From: Lucifuga dentata | Lineage: Eukaryota > Chordata > Actinopteri > Ophidiiformes > Bythitidae | Assembly (NCBI GenBank): GCA_014773175.1 | Contig: VXCM01002021.1 | Location: 62,001-126,000, forward strand | Direction: 5' to 3' | DNA: 64,000 nucleotides | Part shown: positions 24,193-40,112 of the stretch, piece after piece | Numbering within the stretch: position 1 is the stretch's first letter | Layout of the letters: every line of letters begins with the position of its first letter | Program-made: the position numbers and the translations under genes | The notes under the pieces: model-generated | Database searches by the model: none | Told to the model about the DNA's origin: nothing | The model's input: the letters and a program-made list of their open reading frames with translations, nothing else

Positions 24193-25689
24193 TGACACAC
24201 AGCAACAACATAAACTAGGACCAGATTAATATCTAGGAAGTTCAAATGAACACTTAGGGCAAAAAAACAAACAAAAAAGAAAGTCCTGGATCATCCAGTA
24301 CTCCTGCTGATATTGCTGCCTCTGCTACTGTAGCACCATTGCCATGTGCTGCTCCTGCGGTGCTCTTACCTCCTCCTCCACCTGAACCTCCTCCTCAGGA
24401 GAACCCGGGCTATGTTGGCTAGTATGTCTCTGCCAAAATTACAATTAAGTGCAGGCTCTGTTGTGTATGCAGCGGGGATGTCCTGAGCCAAATCTGCAGC
24501 AAGTGTCCATCAATTCTCTGAACATCCCACAGCACAGGCACATCACCAAATACAGCTGGATCACTATCTGTAGCAGCAAATAGTTTATATGATGAGTCCT
24601 CTATCTGAAATTGTGATGCATTACACACCACATTCAATTTACATGGAAAATGAACTGCCTTTATGATAAAAGCATCTCTGACTTAGGCTTGCATTGACAT
24701 TTCTTCATTTGTTTGAAGGTAAAAGACATGGGCATGAATGAAAAAAATATATGCATATATATGTGTCAGATTTCTTTTTCTAAGAATACTGAATCCAGCA
24801 TTTATGATTGCTTTGAGCCTGGCTTATAGAATAGCTGCATTGTGTTGAGACAGGGAGGGTGATGTAAAAGATGGACACTATTCACTTTAAACTTCACATT
24901 ATCACCATGACAGATATGGCTTACGCACAGGCATCTATTATCAAGCATTGATGGAGAGCTGTGTCTGTGTGTGTGTGTGTGGATGGTTTGTTGTTAAGGT
25001 GCACAGTGTTTCTGTGCATGAATGTGTAAGCAATGTCAGGGTGTGAAATGTGTGTGTGGTGTGAGTGTGGGTGAGTGTTTTCCATTTTGTGTGTTGGCGC
25101 TAGAATTGGCCTGTCAGTCAAACTAAACGAGACGACAGGTGTTGGGGAGTGGAGGACTGAGGAGTGGGGAGTATGAAAAAGATAGATGAAAGTGCGAAAG
25201 AAAAGGGCAGAAGAGCAGAGAAGATTGAAAAAAAAGTGGACCTTTGAGCAAATTATGTAAAACTTCTTCTTTTCCAAACAGTAAAATGCTCATGAGAATG
25301 CAGTAGAAACATTAGAGACACCAAAGTTACACAGAATAAAAGCCCTTGAAATTGAGCAAAAACAAATCTGTTTCTAGTAGCATGTTTTATCAGAATTGTT
25401 AGTTGTTTGTGCTTTAATTAATCTTAACTGTGCTCAAGTTTTCAGTGGTTAAAGTAAAATTTTCATCTACTATAAATCTCTGTAATTGTAATTACAACTG
25501 GTTCAGGGTGATCCACTTTCCTTTTTTCCCCTCAGTGTTAAGTCGTTTTACTGAAACTCAGCACTTCCTGCAGATGTTTCAGAACAAAAGTCTTCTATGG
25601 AAGCAGCCTAGGGAACGGACTGACAAATGGTGGCTTGTGCTTCATCACAGCATGGCTTTAAATCTCAAGCCAGACTATTTTCTTCTGTG

Positions 25690-26005
25690 GTGGTGAAATG
25701 AATTACCCATTTCCATTTGATCTTCCAAATCCCTTTCTGGCTTTAATAAAGGCCCAAAGACCCATCTCTTCCACAAAAACCTTCACAACTATCAGCTATC
25801 AGATAAAAAAATGTTCAAACTTAATGCTCTGGCTACAGCCCTCTGGCACTGATATGCAGTGGAACTGGAATTCTGCTCTGTGACACTTCTTCTCAATTCC
25901 TTGATCATCCTCTTGCTTGTGTTGTACTATTACATCAGATTACATCATTTTGGATAAAAATGCCAAATGCCAAATGAATAAATGTCAATGCAAATAGAAG
26001 GGATG
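25690..26005 (+). mobile_element. L2-like LINE 3' fragment
   Basis: Near 25750 the bases GGCCCAAAGACCCATCTCTT read KTHLF-like, as at the C-terminus of L2 ORF2. The end reads TTTTGGATAAAAATGCCAAA, then GAATAAATGTCAATG, close to the fish L2 tail (GGATAAAAGCGTCTGCTAAA type). No intact ORF remains. Confidence 0.55.
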
Positions 26006-27327
26006 CGACAACCCCAATTTGCATTAACAGCCAAAAGGACAGTCTAATCATATCCTATCTCAGAATGAAAAAGAAAGAGAAGCCTTGCTACAGTTGGAGA
26101 ATTTATAGTTCTACTGCAGTTTTACTGCTCTGTATAACTGTGCAGTTACCGTTTTATACACAGATAACGGAGTCAGTAGCTTGTTTTGATATAAAACCTG
26201 TTAACATTTCGGAGAGCAACAACAGCTGTTTGTTTGGAACAAATAGGAGGGAAAAGAAATACAGCTCTAGTTTACACAGTGTGTTTATCATAACTTTGTC
26301 CTGGAACAGTTTTTGATTGCAAAACTATAACATAATAAAAGCCTGGTATCAGTAAGGATGGAAACCTAAACCTTGTAGATCTTGTGGCTCATGTTAAGTT
26401 TGAAGAAAATTGTTCTAACCTATACAAGTTCTGTGGATCTCTGTGTGTGATCCATCTAGTTTATAATTAGGGTGTGTGAATTTGTGTCTGAAGCACATTA
26501 TGTAAAAATGTTGTCTTGGTAACATCATCAGCATTCACACACTTAGTACCTGCCATCTCTCCTTCTCTTTTTATACTCTTCTCCAGCCTTGTGTTTCTGA
26601 CGCTGCTTTGCTGACATGTCTCTCTCTCTCCATCTCTGTCTTGCAGCACAACATGAACCACTGACCAATTTATCTTTAACTCTAGAAGTGGGAAGAGTCC
26701 TTCAATGTACGTATTCATAATTTCCTGTCCTCTCTTTTTTTCCCAGTCACTGCCAATTTTGTCACGTTCACACATTTTTCTCGCTCTCACTTTTTTCCAC
26801 TCATCATTGTCTATCACTCTTTTCTGTCTTTTGTTTTGTTGTGAATCTCTCCTTGCTGCTTCTTCCTAAAGGTCTAAGGAATGATGGCCATGAATATTTT
26901 ACTAATCTGCATTCTCAAGGTTATCAATTATAAAATGCCATATTCTTATAAATATTCTAAAAATACAGCTGGACTCTCCCCATCAGTGTGCATTAAAAAT
27001 TCATACACACCAACCAAACTGCTAAATCTCCTGCCATAGCACACCCTTATGGACACAACGGCTGGGCTGTGTGCAAGTGTTTCCCTCATTTTGTCCTTCT
27101 GATGTATGTGTGTGTGCATGTGTGTATTTACAGCACATCCTCAGCTTCCATAACACATAATGCACTGGACTAGCAGTCAAGTGGTAAAGCTAGTAAAGCT
27201 CTGAAGGAGACGATTGAGATAATCAATATTCTGAATCACCACAACCTAATGTAACGCTACAGCACTCTACCAGTACACACACACACGTACGCGTGCACAC
27301 ACACGCACAACATTTCCCCTCCCTCAC

Positions 27328-27488
27328 CGTGGCGAGATGTCGCAGCCCTGCTGCATGAAGGCTCCAAGTGAAAACCAGAGGGAGTTGAAGATGCCAAACT
27401 CATTGGGGGGTTGGTCAGTGGGGCCCAACTCTGTTGTGCCCTCCTCTGGTTCCTCAGCGTGCCACTCATACGGGCTGAAACGACTCAC
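27328..27488 (-). CDS. gria4: gria4 exon 11, second half: M2 pore loop (split exon)
   Basis: This 161-bp exon encodes [20 protein letters not shown], then [19 protein letters not shown] and [14 protein letters not shown], plus two bases of an Arg codon. It holds the end of M1, the cytoplasmic linker and the M2 re-entrant pore loop. The Q/R position is CAG (Gln), so channels lacking edited GluA2 would be calcium-permeable, as is normal for GluA4. The linker is two codons longer than in mammalian GRIA4 as I recall it, which explains 216 plus 161 equalling 377 rather than 371. The acceptor is CCCTAG and the donor GTGAGG. Confidence 0.96.
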
Positions 27489-27586
27489 CTAGGGCAGGGC
27501 CAAAAAATATTTAGTTTTGTTTATTGTTAACATTAATGAAATAAATCAAGAAATATGAAAACGTTATTGTTAAAAATCTTCTTTTT

Positions 27587-27642
27587 CTACTACTATTACT
27601 GCTACTACTACTACTACTACTACTAATAATAATAATAATAAC
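27587..27642. repeat. (CTA)n-(TAA)n microsatellite
   Basis: Trinucleotide CTA repeats passing into TAA repeats. Confidence 0.95.
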
Positions 27643-27739
27643 TAGATTTGTATTTCCTAAAGAAAATGCATGTGATTGCAGTGCTGAGCAGTGTCGTTGT
27701 AATGCAATAATAATAATGATAATAATAATGACTGTAATT

Positions 27740-27960
27740 GGAAAGGTGAATGAACAGCGCCTGCCCCTCCCTTATTATCACCACTGAGGTGCCCTTGAGC
27801 AAGGCACCTAAACCCCAAAATGCTCCAGTGGAGCTGCTCAGTGGCCAGCGGAGAAGTCTGTGGTTGTACTGGGCAGCTTCCAGTTGTGAATGTGGGTGTG
27901 TGAGCAGGGCATTCCTGGAAAAGAGCATTAATGCTCAGTGAAATTTCCCTGATTAAAGAA
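27740..27960 (+). mobile_element. teleost repeat, CCCTTGAGCAAGGCACCTAA type
   Basis: GGTGCCCTTGAGCAAGGCAC, CTAAACCCC, TGCTCCAGTGGAGCTGCTCA, GTGGCC and a closing AAAATAAATAAATAA tail match a widespread non-coding fish interspersed repeat. It lies wholly within the extra intron, so it came after or with the intron. The class is uncertain (SINE or DNA-element derived). Confidence 0.55.
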
Positions 27961-28130
27961 AGGTTAAAATAAATAAATAACCCATAAACTGTACAGATAA
28001 ACATAGGAAAATTATGCACCGTTGATTGAGCAATATGCAGTATTGAGCCTTAAAGTTTGAGTTTGCATGCTATGCAAATCCTGATATATATAAAATCAAG
28101 CTTAACTGATTTGGAATTATATGTATTTTG

Positions 28131-28131
<1 letters not shown>

Positions 28132-28162
<31 letters not shown>

Positions 28163-28183
28163 GTAGTAGTAGTAGTAGTAGTA
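28132..28183. repeat. (ATT)n-(AGT)n microsatellite
   Basis: ATT repeats passing into AGT repeats. Confidence 0.95.
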
Positions 28184-28233
28184 TTACTATAAATCCTTCC
28201 ACCACAAAATACAGATTTAGAGAAACCATATTA

Positions 28234-30118
<1,885 letters not shown>

Positions 30119-30325
30119 CCCATAGACAAGCTCTCCAACCATTCCATTCCATATCTTTGTCTCTGGATCTCTGGCTCCATACTTCCCATCAGGTACAATA
30201 GCGATCTTGTATTTGATTCCAATGTGTTTGGCGATCTCTGAGGCCAGGTCCACACAGTACCCCTCATACTTGTCATTGCCCTCATATAGCTCCCAGTTCT
30301 TCTTCAGCATCACATAAGGACCCTC
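30119..30325 (-). CDS. gria4: gria4 exon 10: ligand-binding segment S1
   Basis: This 207-bp exon of 69 codons matches the length of vertebrate GRIA exon 10. It starts [20 protein letters not shown] and continues [20 protein letters not shown], then [20 protein letters not shown] and MVGELVYG. This is the first part of the S1 half of the glutamate-binding clamshell. It includes the conserved Tyr of KYEGYC that contacts ligand in AMPA receptors. The [16 protein letters not shown] form is that of GluA4. The acceptor is TTGTAG and the donor GTAAGG. It is separated from exon 9 by a 7.9-kb intron. Confidence 0.97.
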
Positions 30326-33300
30326 CTACAAAAGCAACAAAAGGGGAGAAAAACAACTGTTTGGAGAAACATCATAGCCGACATGATTACAATGAACAAA
30401 AAAAAAAAAAAAAAANAAAAAAAAAAAAACAAAAAAAAAAAGGATATTTCAGCTTTTAAAGAGGATTCAGCAGGTTTGTCTTAAACATCGTACCACAGTA
30501 TAACATAAAAAGTGATGCCAATGAAAATGATTCCAATGGAAACATAAAACATATAGGTTATGATCTATAATTATATTACTTTTTTTAGTCACACCCAGGA
30601 GGGCATACTGCTGTAAATTTAAAGCACTGCAATGATGCAGACAGAATTCAGATTAAAATTCACCTTATCTTTCACATAATCATATAGGAAAATCACCATC
30701 ACCAATCACCAGCAAACCCTGAAAAACAAAAAACAAAAAAAAAAAAAAAAAAANAAAAAAAAAAAAAACAGTTGCACAGTTGGGCATGAAAAATATTAGA
30801 GCAGGTTTTCAAAAGGTCATTGTGTCTATGTACTGTAGAAGTTTTATGTTATGTTTCTGACTGCCTGTTTTATATATTACTGTGGGAGCTGCTCCTGTAT
30901 AACACGACCGCTGAGAGGAGAAAAAGGAACTAAAGGGAAATACAGGAAGGTGCTTTGGTAGCGTGTCATTTTTGTGCTGGAAGATGGTGGATGGATTATT
31001 GGCAAACATTAGGAATAACACATTACACACATGCATGAGCACACACATGGTCATAGAACAGCGTATACACACACACACACACACAGGCACATGACGGCAC
31101 ATCCATCAGCAGCAGTGAGTTATGGTGTTATGCCTGAGGCAGCTCCCCTTGTAATCCAGCTGAAATCAAGCCTATTAAAATGCTATCAAACCCATTTTAA
31201 TCAAAGACTAATCTCATCTAATTAATCAAAGAGGCTTTAATAATATCCAACACTCCCAAGCTATGAAACAGTTTATGAAGATCATAAAACATAATAAAAA
31301 TGATAACATACACTCGGAATGAATTCTTCACTCAGGAAATTGATTCATATTGAAAACAAGTGCAATTCAATCAGAGAGGATTTTAGAAACACGGTTTAAA
31401 AGGAGTCAAATGAATAATAAAATAAGGCTGACACAAATTTGGATGGGATCAACAGACCAAACTTCATTTCAGAAAATTGAATTGCACTAAAACCAAGTTC
31501 TATTCAAAAGCAGATAAGAATGAAAAAGTCAGAGAAGTTATAAGCAAAAATTAAATGGGAAACATACTGCATTTATAAAATTGATGGTATTTCGGTGGAC
31601 TGAGTAAAAAGCTTAAGAGTAATACTATTTTTATATTGGTTAAAAGGTAAACATACTGTAGAATTGCTTTAGTATATGAATATTCAGTGGATTACAATAT
31701 AATCTATTTGTATTGTGCTGTAAAAAAAACAAAAACAAAACATACTTATTGATGTAAGTTTCTTAAATGTATTTTGTAAAACACTTGGGATGATTAAAAT
31801 GTGTTTAAATGCATTTTTCTAAATCCAAAAAGTGAGGTCAACATGTAAGTAGGGATTGCTTTTTGTTTTAATTGCCAAACATGACATACATTATCAAACT
31901 CTTTTTCATCTATTGAACAAAGGTGTTAAGCTACAACTCCGGTATCTGCTACAAAATTCACTTAAGGATGTGGCTGAGTCTATCTCTGTTTGCATAAGCA
32001 CATCAAAGTAAAAAGGATCTGCATTAGATTTACATAGAAAAGGCTGAGAAACAAACATCTTTCAATACACCATTAAATCAAATTTCTTACAAATGCTTAG
32101 CAGACCATTACTTAAATGCATATAAAAGTGACTTTATGTGTTATAATTGAACAACTTAATCACATATGTCACAACTGAAAAAAAAAAAAAAAATTCAAAT
32201 AATATCAGATCATCTTCAAGCAGAAAAACCTGCAGCATTTTGTTCAGAGCCAGACATTTCTCCTAAAACATTTCTCCTAAAATCTCATTATCAGAGATGT
32301 TAGCATGTCCCGGGGCACTCACTCCACTGACTCAATATGAATCACACTTTTAATGAACAGCAAAACATCCACCAAAATTCCCTCTTTATAAAGCACGGCT
32401 TTCAAGAAGGCCCTGTAGCAGGGAATGACACTGAAAAAAAATGAAGCAGTGAGCTGAAATGCATATTTTAAAAAAGAAACACAGTTGTAAGCTATTAATT
32501 ATATCTAATTTATATTCCCCACAATGATTGTGCAGAATTTCATTACTGTGAAAACACAAAACTGGTTTCAAGCTTTGATATTAAGTTGTGCGTACATACA
32601 GAGATGAATCATTACTGACACAAATGTGATATTACAGGCAGCATGGCATGTATGTGAGGCAACATATGTTCAGTGCATCAGCGTATTTTGTAGCCAAAAT
32701 TATTTTCTCCATTTCTTCAGGAAAACATACATTAATGAACACATGAACTTTCTCTAAAACCCAGGCAAAGTTTGCTGAAGTTAATGTTTCATACTGGAAA
32801 AAATAACAACAATAATAATGGTAATTGTCTTTCCACACAATGTTGTCTCCTCTTGTGCAAGGTAATTGAAATGATGTTTGAGCTAAGATGGCTGAGTGGC
32901 TATGGAAGGTCATGTAGAAAAATACTGCTTATTTGAATGTAAAGGGTTATTCCAGTGGGCTTAAGCTGTTAATACTATAATATTAAAAAATTAAAATGCA
33001 CCTGTACTGGGTAGGATGGTTTCTATGAATTTGGAAATAAAATAAAATGAAAATGCAAGAATCTGGAGCCATTTAAATGGTTACATCTACACACCAAAGA
33101 CTTTGTGAAAACCAGGATGAAAGCTAATATCTATCTCTTTTCCCTGATAGAAAAGATTATAATTATGGTATATAATAAAATCTCTTTCACTGTTAATTCA
33201 TTGAGGAATGTTCATCATGCTTTAAGTTGAAATAAAGCCTGCAATTGTCAGTTCAGGTTCTTAAACGGTGAGTCAGAAACCCAGCCAGGCGAATGCTTCA

Positions 33301-34199
33301 GTTAATGACTACGTCACCGAGTGAGAGACGCTCTTATCTGTGACCCTGCTGGAAATATGAAAGAATTCTGGTTTGGCTTTTCATCTAAAATCTCTGGCTC
33401 TCAAGAGGAATCATGTTCATAATTTGTATTGACAAGGAGAATACAAACCTCTCACTTCCCTCCTCTATCAAATTAGCCTCAGGTTTATCATATTAGAGGT
33501 CAAGTGTTTGAAATTGTTTGTTGATTTAGTATTATGTGGGCAAAGGTATACATACACAGAGACACACATACACACACACAAAGTAGGCACTCTGCCAACA
33601 ACAGCACTGCTTCACTTTTAAGCCTCCTTATGGTTTATTATCAGTATGCCCCAGACGCCTTTGTCTCAGTGTGATAGTAATGCTAGTAGTGTGTGCGTTT
33701 TTGTGTGTACTGGATGTTGCATGTATTTACTGCTGGGAAGAAAGCATTATGTTTATTTGTTGCCTAAAGCAGCATCATGAGTCATATGAGGACATGGGAA
33801 CAAAAGGAAGAAGGAAGAGATAAGAAGGGAGGTTGGAAATGGGAGCAGAGATCAGGAGGTGGAAAGAAAAAGAAAAGCAGGACATAGGAATGAGAAGTGG
33901 GGGCAAGGAGTGAGTGATGGGGGATGTATTTGAGGTAGGAAAGATGAGAGTGCAGATGGAAATACAAAGATGGTTACAGGGAGAAAGAGCAGTGATAGAG
34001 TGTGAAAATGTGAAAGAGATAAGACAAAGAGTAAAAGAAAGAAGAAAAAAGGAGAGGAAAAGAGAAAATGAGAGGGTAGGCTGAAAAGGCTGACATATAG
34101 AGAGAAAATGGGTGGGAGAGGAGGCAGAAGAGCTTTGTAGAAGCACATGGTTGGAGCTGATAAGACATAAAACACTTCACACTGGAGCCAAAAAAAGCA

Positions 34200-34440
34200 G
34201 ACTGGACTTTCTATGTTAACCAGCCAGCAAAAAGACAGGGACCCAACTGGACAGTCACCTCACCGCTCAGTCATTCAGTCTGCCAGTCAGCTCAGCTTTT
34301 TAGAAGCCAGACTGTCAAGTACCCAGTGAGGCAGCCATTCAGACATTCCATCAGCCTGCAAGCCATCCATCCAGAGGGCCAGAAGTTTTGTAGACACTCA
34401 GCTGCTCACAGCCTGTTTTACAGTCAGTAATTGGTCAATC
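34200..34440 (+). repeat. degenerate CAGTC/CAGCC-rich block
   Basis: Short motifs such as CAGTCA, CCAGTCAG, AGCCAG and CATCCATCCAG recur irregularly for about 240 bp just beside the purine-rich block. There is no fixed period, so it is a decayed simple repeat or chance enrichment. Confidence 0.4.
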
Positions 34441-35727
34441 AGTCCATATACGTATTAATTAATTACAGAATCAGCTAGTGAACCCCATCAGCATGATTAT
34501 CTTCCAGATATTTAATCTGTAGGGCAAAGTTCAGAAAAGGAGATATCGCTGCTTCTATCCCTTTTAGACGGAAATGCTGATATACTGTTAATAAAAACCA
34601 GTTCATTAGGGAGCACGTTTAACAGTAAGCTGACTGAATGTTATTATTTTGATACGCTGAAACTGACTTTATTAGATATGCGTGCTGTATGTTTTGACAA
34701 TGTTTAAAGAATTGCTTTCGTTAAAAAAAAAACACTAAATTCAGGGTCTGTTAAATTAATGCTAATAAAATAATCTGGTAGATGTAAAAAGCAAAAACAT
34801 AAAATAAGACAGACAGAGACAGATACACTCACATGTGTACATGCGCATGTACAAGTGCACAGGTTCAATGCTGATCAATACACTGCTTATCTGTGAATGC
34901 TTCATTAACTGCACGTGAATGAATTCAGGACGACAGCAAGGTCAGAGTGTATGAGTGTGTGTTTGTGTGTGTTGGGGAGGGGTGTCATTGTGCATCTACA
35001 GTATCATAAGGATGGTGGTAAAGACAGTGTGAGTGTCATGATAATGTCACGTGTGTGACTTTTATCTTTGTGCATCATTTACTATACGATCTCACTTTAG
35101 TGTTAAAACAGGTTAAAAACGCAATTGAGAGCACAACTAATGCAAAACATAAACCAAAAACTAGTATCATTCATCAAATAACATCATAGATGAGAATCAT
35201 CTATAACATTATTACACATATTTCCAGTTCTCTTGTGCTTCAGAGAAAAGTCCCAAGTGTTGAATATTCAAAGCTGATACAACTTAGAGAACCACTTCAC
35301 TTTATCCTTCCAGTCAGGTATACAGCTTTTGGGGTTCTCTCAAAGGAACTGACATACAGTAGAGGAAAGACGGCCAAGTAGGCATGACTGAGTAGATTTA
35401 CAGAGAGACGGAGCAGAAAGATGAAGATGGAGGAAGAGAGTTATCAAGGGTGAGGGCTGCAAAAAGCCCTGTCCATGTGTCACTCTCCTCCCTCACTTTC
35501 TCTTGTTGAAAAGCATGAAAAATATTAAAATATGGGCAAATCTGTGAAAATCTTTACTGCAGGTGCTGTGAAGTGTAAAAGAGAGGGTTGTCCTGAATGT
35601 GGGCCCCTCAGAAGAAGAGTAAAAAAGATCTGGATTAACCAAGCTGTGTGTCTGCTAAGTATCAAACCTTGTCAGGGGCACAGAATTTCTTGCAGAGCTC
35701 TTTTCTGCAACAGGAACACACAGAGCA

Positions 35728-35850
35728 ACATGTCACAGTGGCTCAATGGGCCTGCAGGCTCACAAATATGGTGGGTTTCAATCTCCATGTCACCCAGTTG
35801 GTCACTTGTTCCCCCCATTGTTGATCATTCATTGTAAACTACCTCTGGGC
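35728..35850 (+). mobile_element. tRNA-derived SINE-like fragment
   Basis: GTGGCTCAATGG resembles a Pol III A box and GGGTTTCAATCTCC a decayed B box, at tRNA-like spacing of about 33 bp. The pattern fits the head of a tRNA-derived SINE. A true tRNA is unlikely because no cloverleaf was evident. Confidence 0.35.
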
Positions 35851-36718
35851 AAAGCAAACACTTTGCAAAGTCTTCATAAAGAAAGTGTGAAAAAAAAAAA
35901 TTAACCAAAATGAATGCTCACAAAACAAAAACACACTAAAGAGGCTAAGAAACAACCAGTGCGTCTGTCAACTCCGTTGGTCTGAGTCAGTGTTTGTGTC
36001 TGTGGCATCAGGCATCAGTGTCGCAGCACAGGTTTCCTCATCATCAGAGGCTGCAAAGAGGAGGAGGTGGCTGAGCTAGCGTTAGCCAAAGCCCACTGAG
36101 GTGTGAATGGAAGATGTACATGACATATATGAATGGGAGCAAAAATGATCCTCAAACATGTACAGTGACAAATGTTGCCTTACATACTCATCTTTTACAC
36201 ATGATGACTGTTACTGCAAACACAAGCCAAACAGCTTTATAAATGAAAATTGGCTGTAATACAAGAGGATTACAACAATGCTGTCCAAGCTTTTAACCAC
36301 GTAATATGAGCTAAATAGAGTACATAATTAAAGAGTATGTCTTAACAATGAAATATCAGCTTTTCATGTGTTTACTAACTAGTCATAATTGAACATACAA
36401 GTCTGTTAAATGCTGCTGTGTGTAAATATATTTTTTTTACATGTAGATCACAGAATGTACATTAAACATGACATTTATGTAGTGAAAATAACATTTTGTC
36501 ACAGTGGAACCTTTTCTTTGACTGTATTGATATATTTTTTTTATTTTTATTTTTTTATTTTATTTTATTGTGGGCCTGTCTGTAGGCACAGCAACCCACA
36601 CTGCATCAGAGTTTATGTTATAATTTCTAAACCCATTTTTTTTCCTCATTTTTCTCTCACTTGTCTCCATTGGTTACTTCCATTTGTGACCACTAGGGCA
36701 CTGTAGACTTCAACTAAA

Positions 36719-36751
<33 letters not shown>

Positions 36752-37046
36752 GCATTCACTCATGGACACTTTTTCATTTAGACTTAATTTGACTCTTTAC
36801 TTGACCATCTTACTAACATTTCAAGATTTTGGATTTTAGTAGGAAAACTGCTTCAATTGTGTGATGTGTCTTCCTTTTGTCTCTCTGTAATCCCCCACTT
36901 CCTCACTTACGGCTCCTACTTCTCACATGGTCATTCAAGGAGAGGAGATCTCTTTCTGACTGGCATCACTCTCTTCCATTTTTCCATTACATTATAAGTG
37001 TTTTTAGGGAGTTTTTTTTTTTTTTTTTTTTTTTTGTCGTCTACAG

Positions 37047-37074
37047 ATCTTGGCCTGGGTTGGGAACCACTGCT
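37047..37074 (-). mobile_element. hAT-like terminal repeat fragment
   Basis: CCTGGGTTGGGAACCACTG is the inverse of CAGTGGTTCCCAACCCAGG, the classic end of hAT-family elements. A poly-T run at 37014-37035 lies beside it. I could not find the matching left end. Confidence 0.4.
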
Positions 37075-38258
37075 GTGTGGGCCTCTAAAGTCCAGACACT
37101 CTAAGTACATGCAGCTGTAAGTATTATTAGGCTACACAAATAAATTTGACTTGAATTAGCACCATATTATTATTATTATTACATTTTGATCACAGAATCA
37201 ACTTTACACTGCATACAATGAAAGAGAATTTGGTCATAAAAGCAGTATGACTTAAACAAAAAACTGATTTGCTAACATTCAAACATTTATGGCTTGCATT
37301 ATCTCAGCACAGGAATTACTCTTCTGAGGTACTTTCACTTGCATCATTTTCCATGCCCAGTTGGATTAAACTGATTGCATTTACAGGAAGTGAATGGCCA
37401 CAACAAAAAGGCTTCAGATGGGTGAAGTGAAATTAAGTGTAAGCAGAGGATGTGCACAAATCCACCCATTACCCCTATTTTATGCTTGTTTGTAGTAAAA
37501 AGAGGAATAATTAAACTGGCTACAGAGTGGTGTGTATGTGAAAGCCATTAGAAGACAAAGAACTGAGGTCATTCCTAAATGTCGACCTAGGTTGAGTTTA
37601 GATTTGCCTACTAATGGGACATTAGTTTAATATTACAGCTGAAAACTCTTCATCCCCCACAGATCGCCCAGAAAGGATCCTGCCTATATTTTCCTCAGCC
37701 ACACCAAAACTCTATCACGCCCTGCCCCTATTTTCCTGAGATTAAATGCATCCAATAAGGTCACTGTGGGGAATTAACCCCTGCCTGCGGCTCTGACCTT
37801 CAGCCCATCACGGCAGCCATTTCTGTAGCATATTGGTCAGTACTGTAGTTAGTCCGACTAATCCATCTTGGCACCTTAATGCAGCAAAAATTTTGTATCT
37901 CTCTTTGTCAAACCCATTTCTTCAGTGTACGTCAGGGTCCCCTTTCCTCACTTTTTCCCAGTACAGCCAGCTGATTTTGTTAGAAAATAAAGGGAAATGT
38001 TTCCTCTTTGGCATCTAATAAAAGAGGACACATTTGATGTACTATGTCCTCAACACCAAATTGCATCTCCATGAAACTCTATGATAAACATTTACTAAAT
38101 AAAGACTGGACGGATGTGAGCTATGGAGTCACATGAGAGCAAATGTTTAGCAAAATTTCAGCATTGGAGGAGTTGGCAGTGTTGATGGATAATTTTACTC
38201 AGAATATCAACCAGCACACAAAATACGGAAGGGGAAAAGGAGTCAGATGGTACATTAC

Positions 38259-38369
38259 CATAATGGTCGTCACGACTACCGTCCGGTTCTCCATTGCGGA
38301 ACTGTCATTGGAAAGAGCATTTTCATTCTGAACCAGCACTAGTTTATCAATGTCATTCCAGTAGCCAAT
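38259..38369 (-). CDS. gria4: gria4 exon 9: linker to the ligand-binding domain
   Basis: This 111-bp exon of 37 codons begins [20 protein letters not shown] and ends [12 protein letters not shown]. It carries the linker between the amino-terminal and ligand-binding domains. The first half is conserved and [10 protein letters not shown] is the conserved entry to S1, with a potential N-glycosylation site. The middle ([11 protein letters not shown]) differs clearly from mammalian GluA4. This is the most diverged stretch of the gene in this window and it contains a second NDS sequon. The acceptor is CTCTTAG and the donor GTAATG directly after an ATG codon. Confidence 0.93.
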
Positions 38370-39954
<1,585 letters not shown>

Positions 39955-40112
39955 CTAGTGAATGAAGAAAAAGAGGCGAGAGAAAGAAGTGAAAAATATG
40001 TATTCTTTGGCATGCTAGGAAATATTCTAATTTTTGCATCATTTTATAAAGTCAGACAAATAAATAATTAATCTTTGTCATTCTCAGTATCTGGCTAAAA
40101 ATCACAAGCTAA

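Larger units (their letters stand above)
30326..38258 (-). other. gria4: intron 9 (7.9 kb)
   Basis: It contains two long poly-A runs with single N characters (30416, 30754), a short CA run at 31069-31084, a purine-rich block at 33780-34140 and a degenerate CAGTC-rich block at 34200-34440. A SINE-like piece at 35728-35850, a poly-A then TA run at 36717-36750 and a hAT-like end at 37047-37074 follow. The stretch 31085-33700 is unique AT-rich DNA in which I recognise nothing. No nested gene was seen. Confidence 0.8.

Noticed and set aside
33775..34180. Overlapping minus-strand Ser/Phe/Leu-rich frames
   Set aside because: They come from a purine-rich plus strand, have no domain, and sit inside an intron. 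Similar frames at 11876-12432 and 44511-45080 share the cause.
35728..35850. Possible tRNA gene
   Set aside because: A-box-like and B-box-like pieces are present, but no acceptor or anticodon stem could be formed. A SINE remnant is the better reading.
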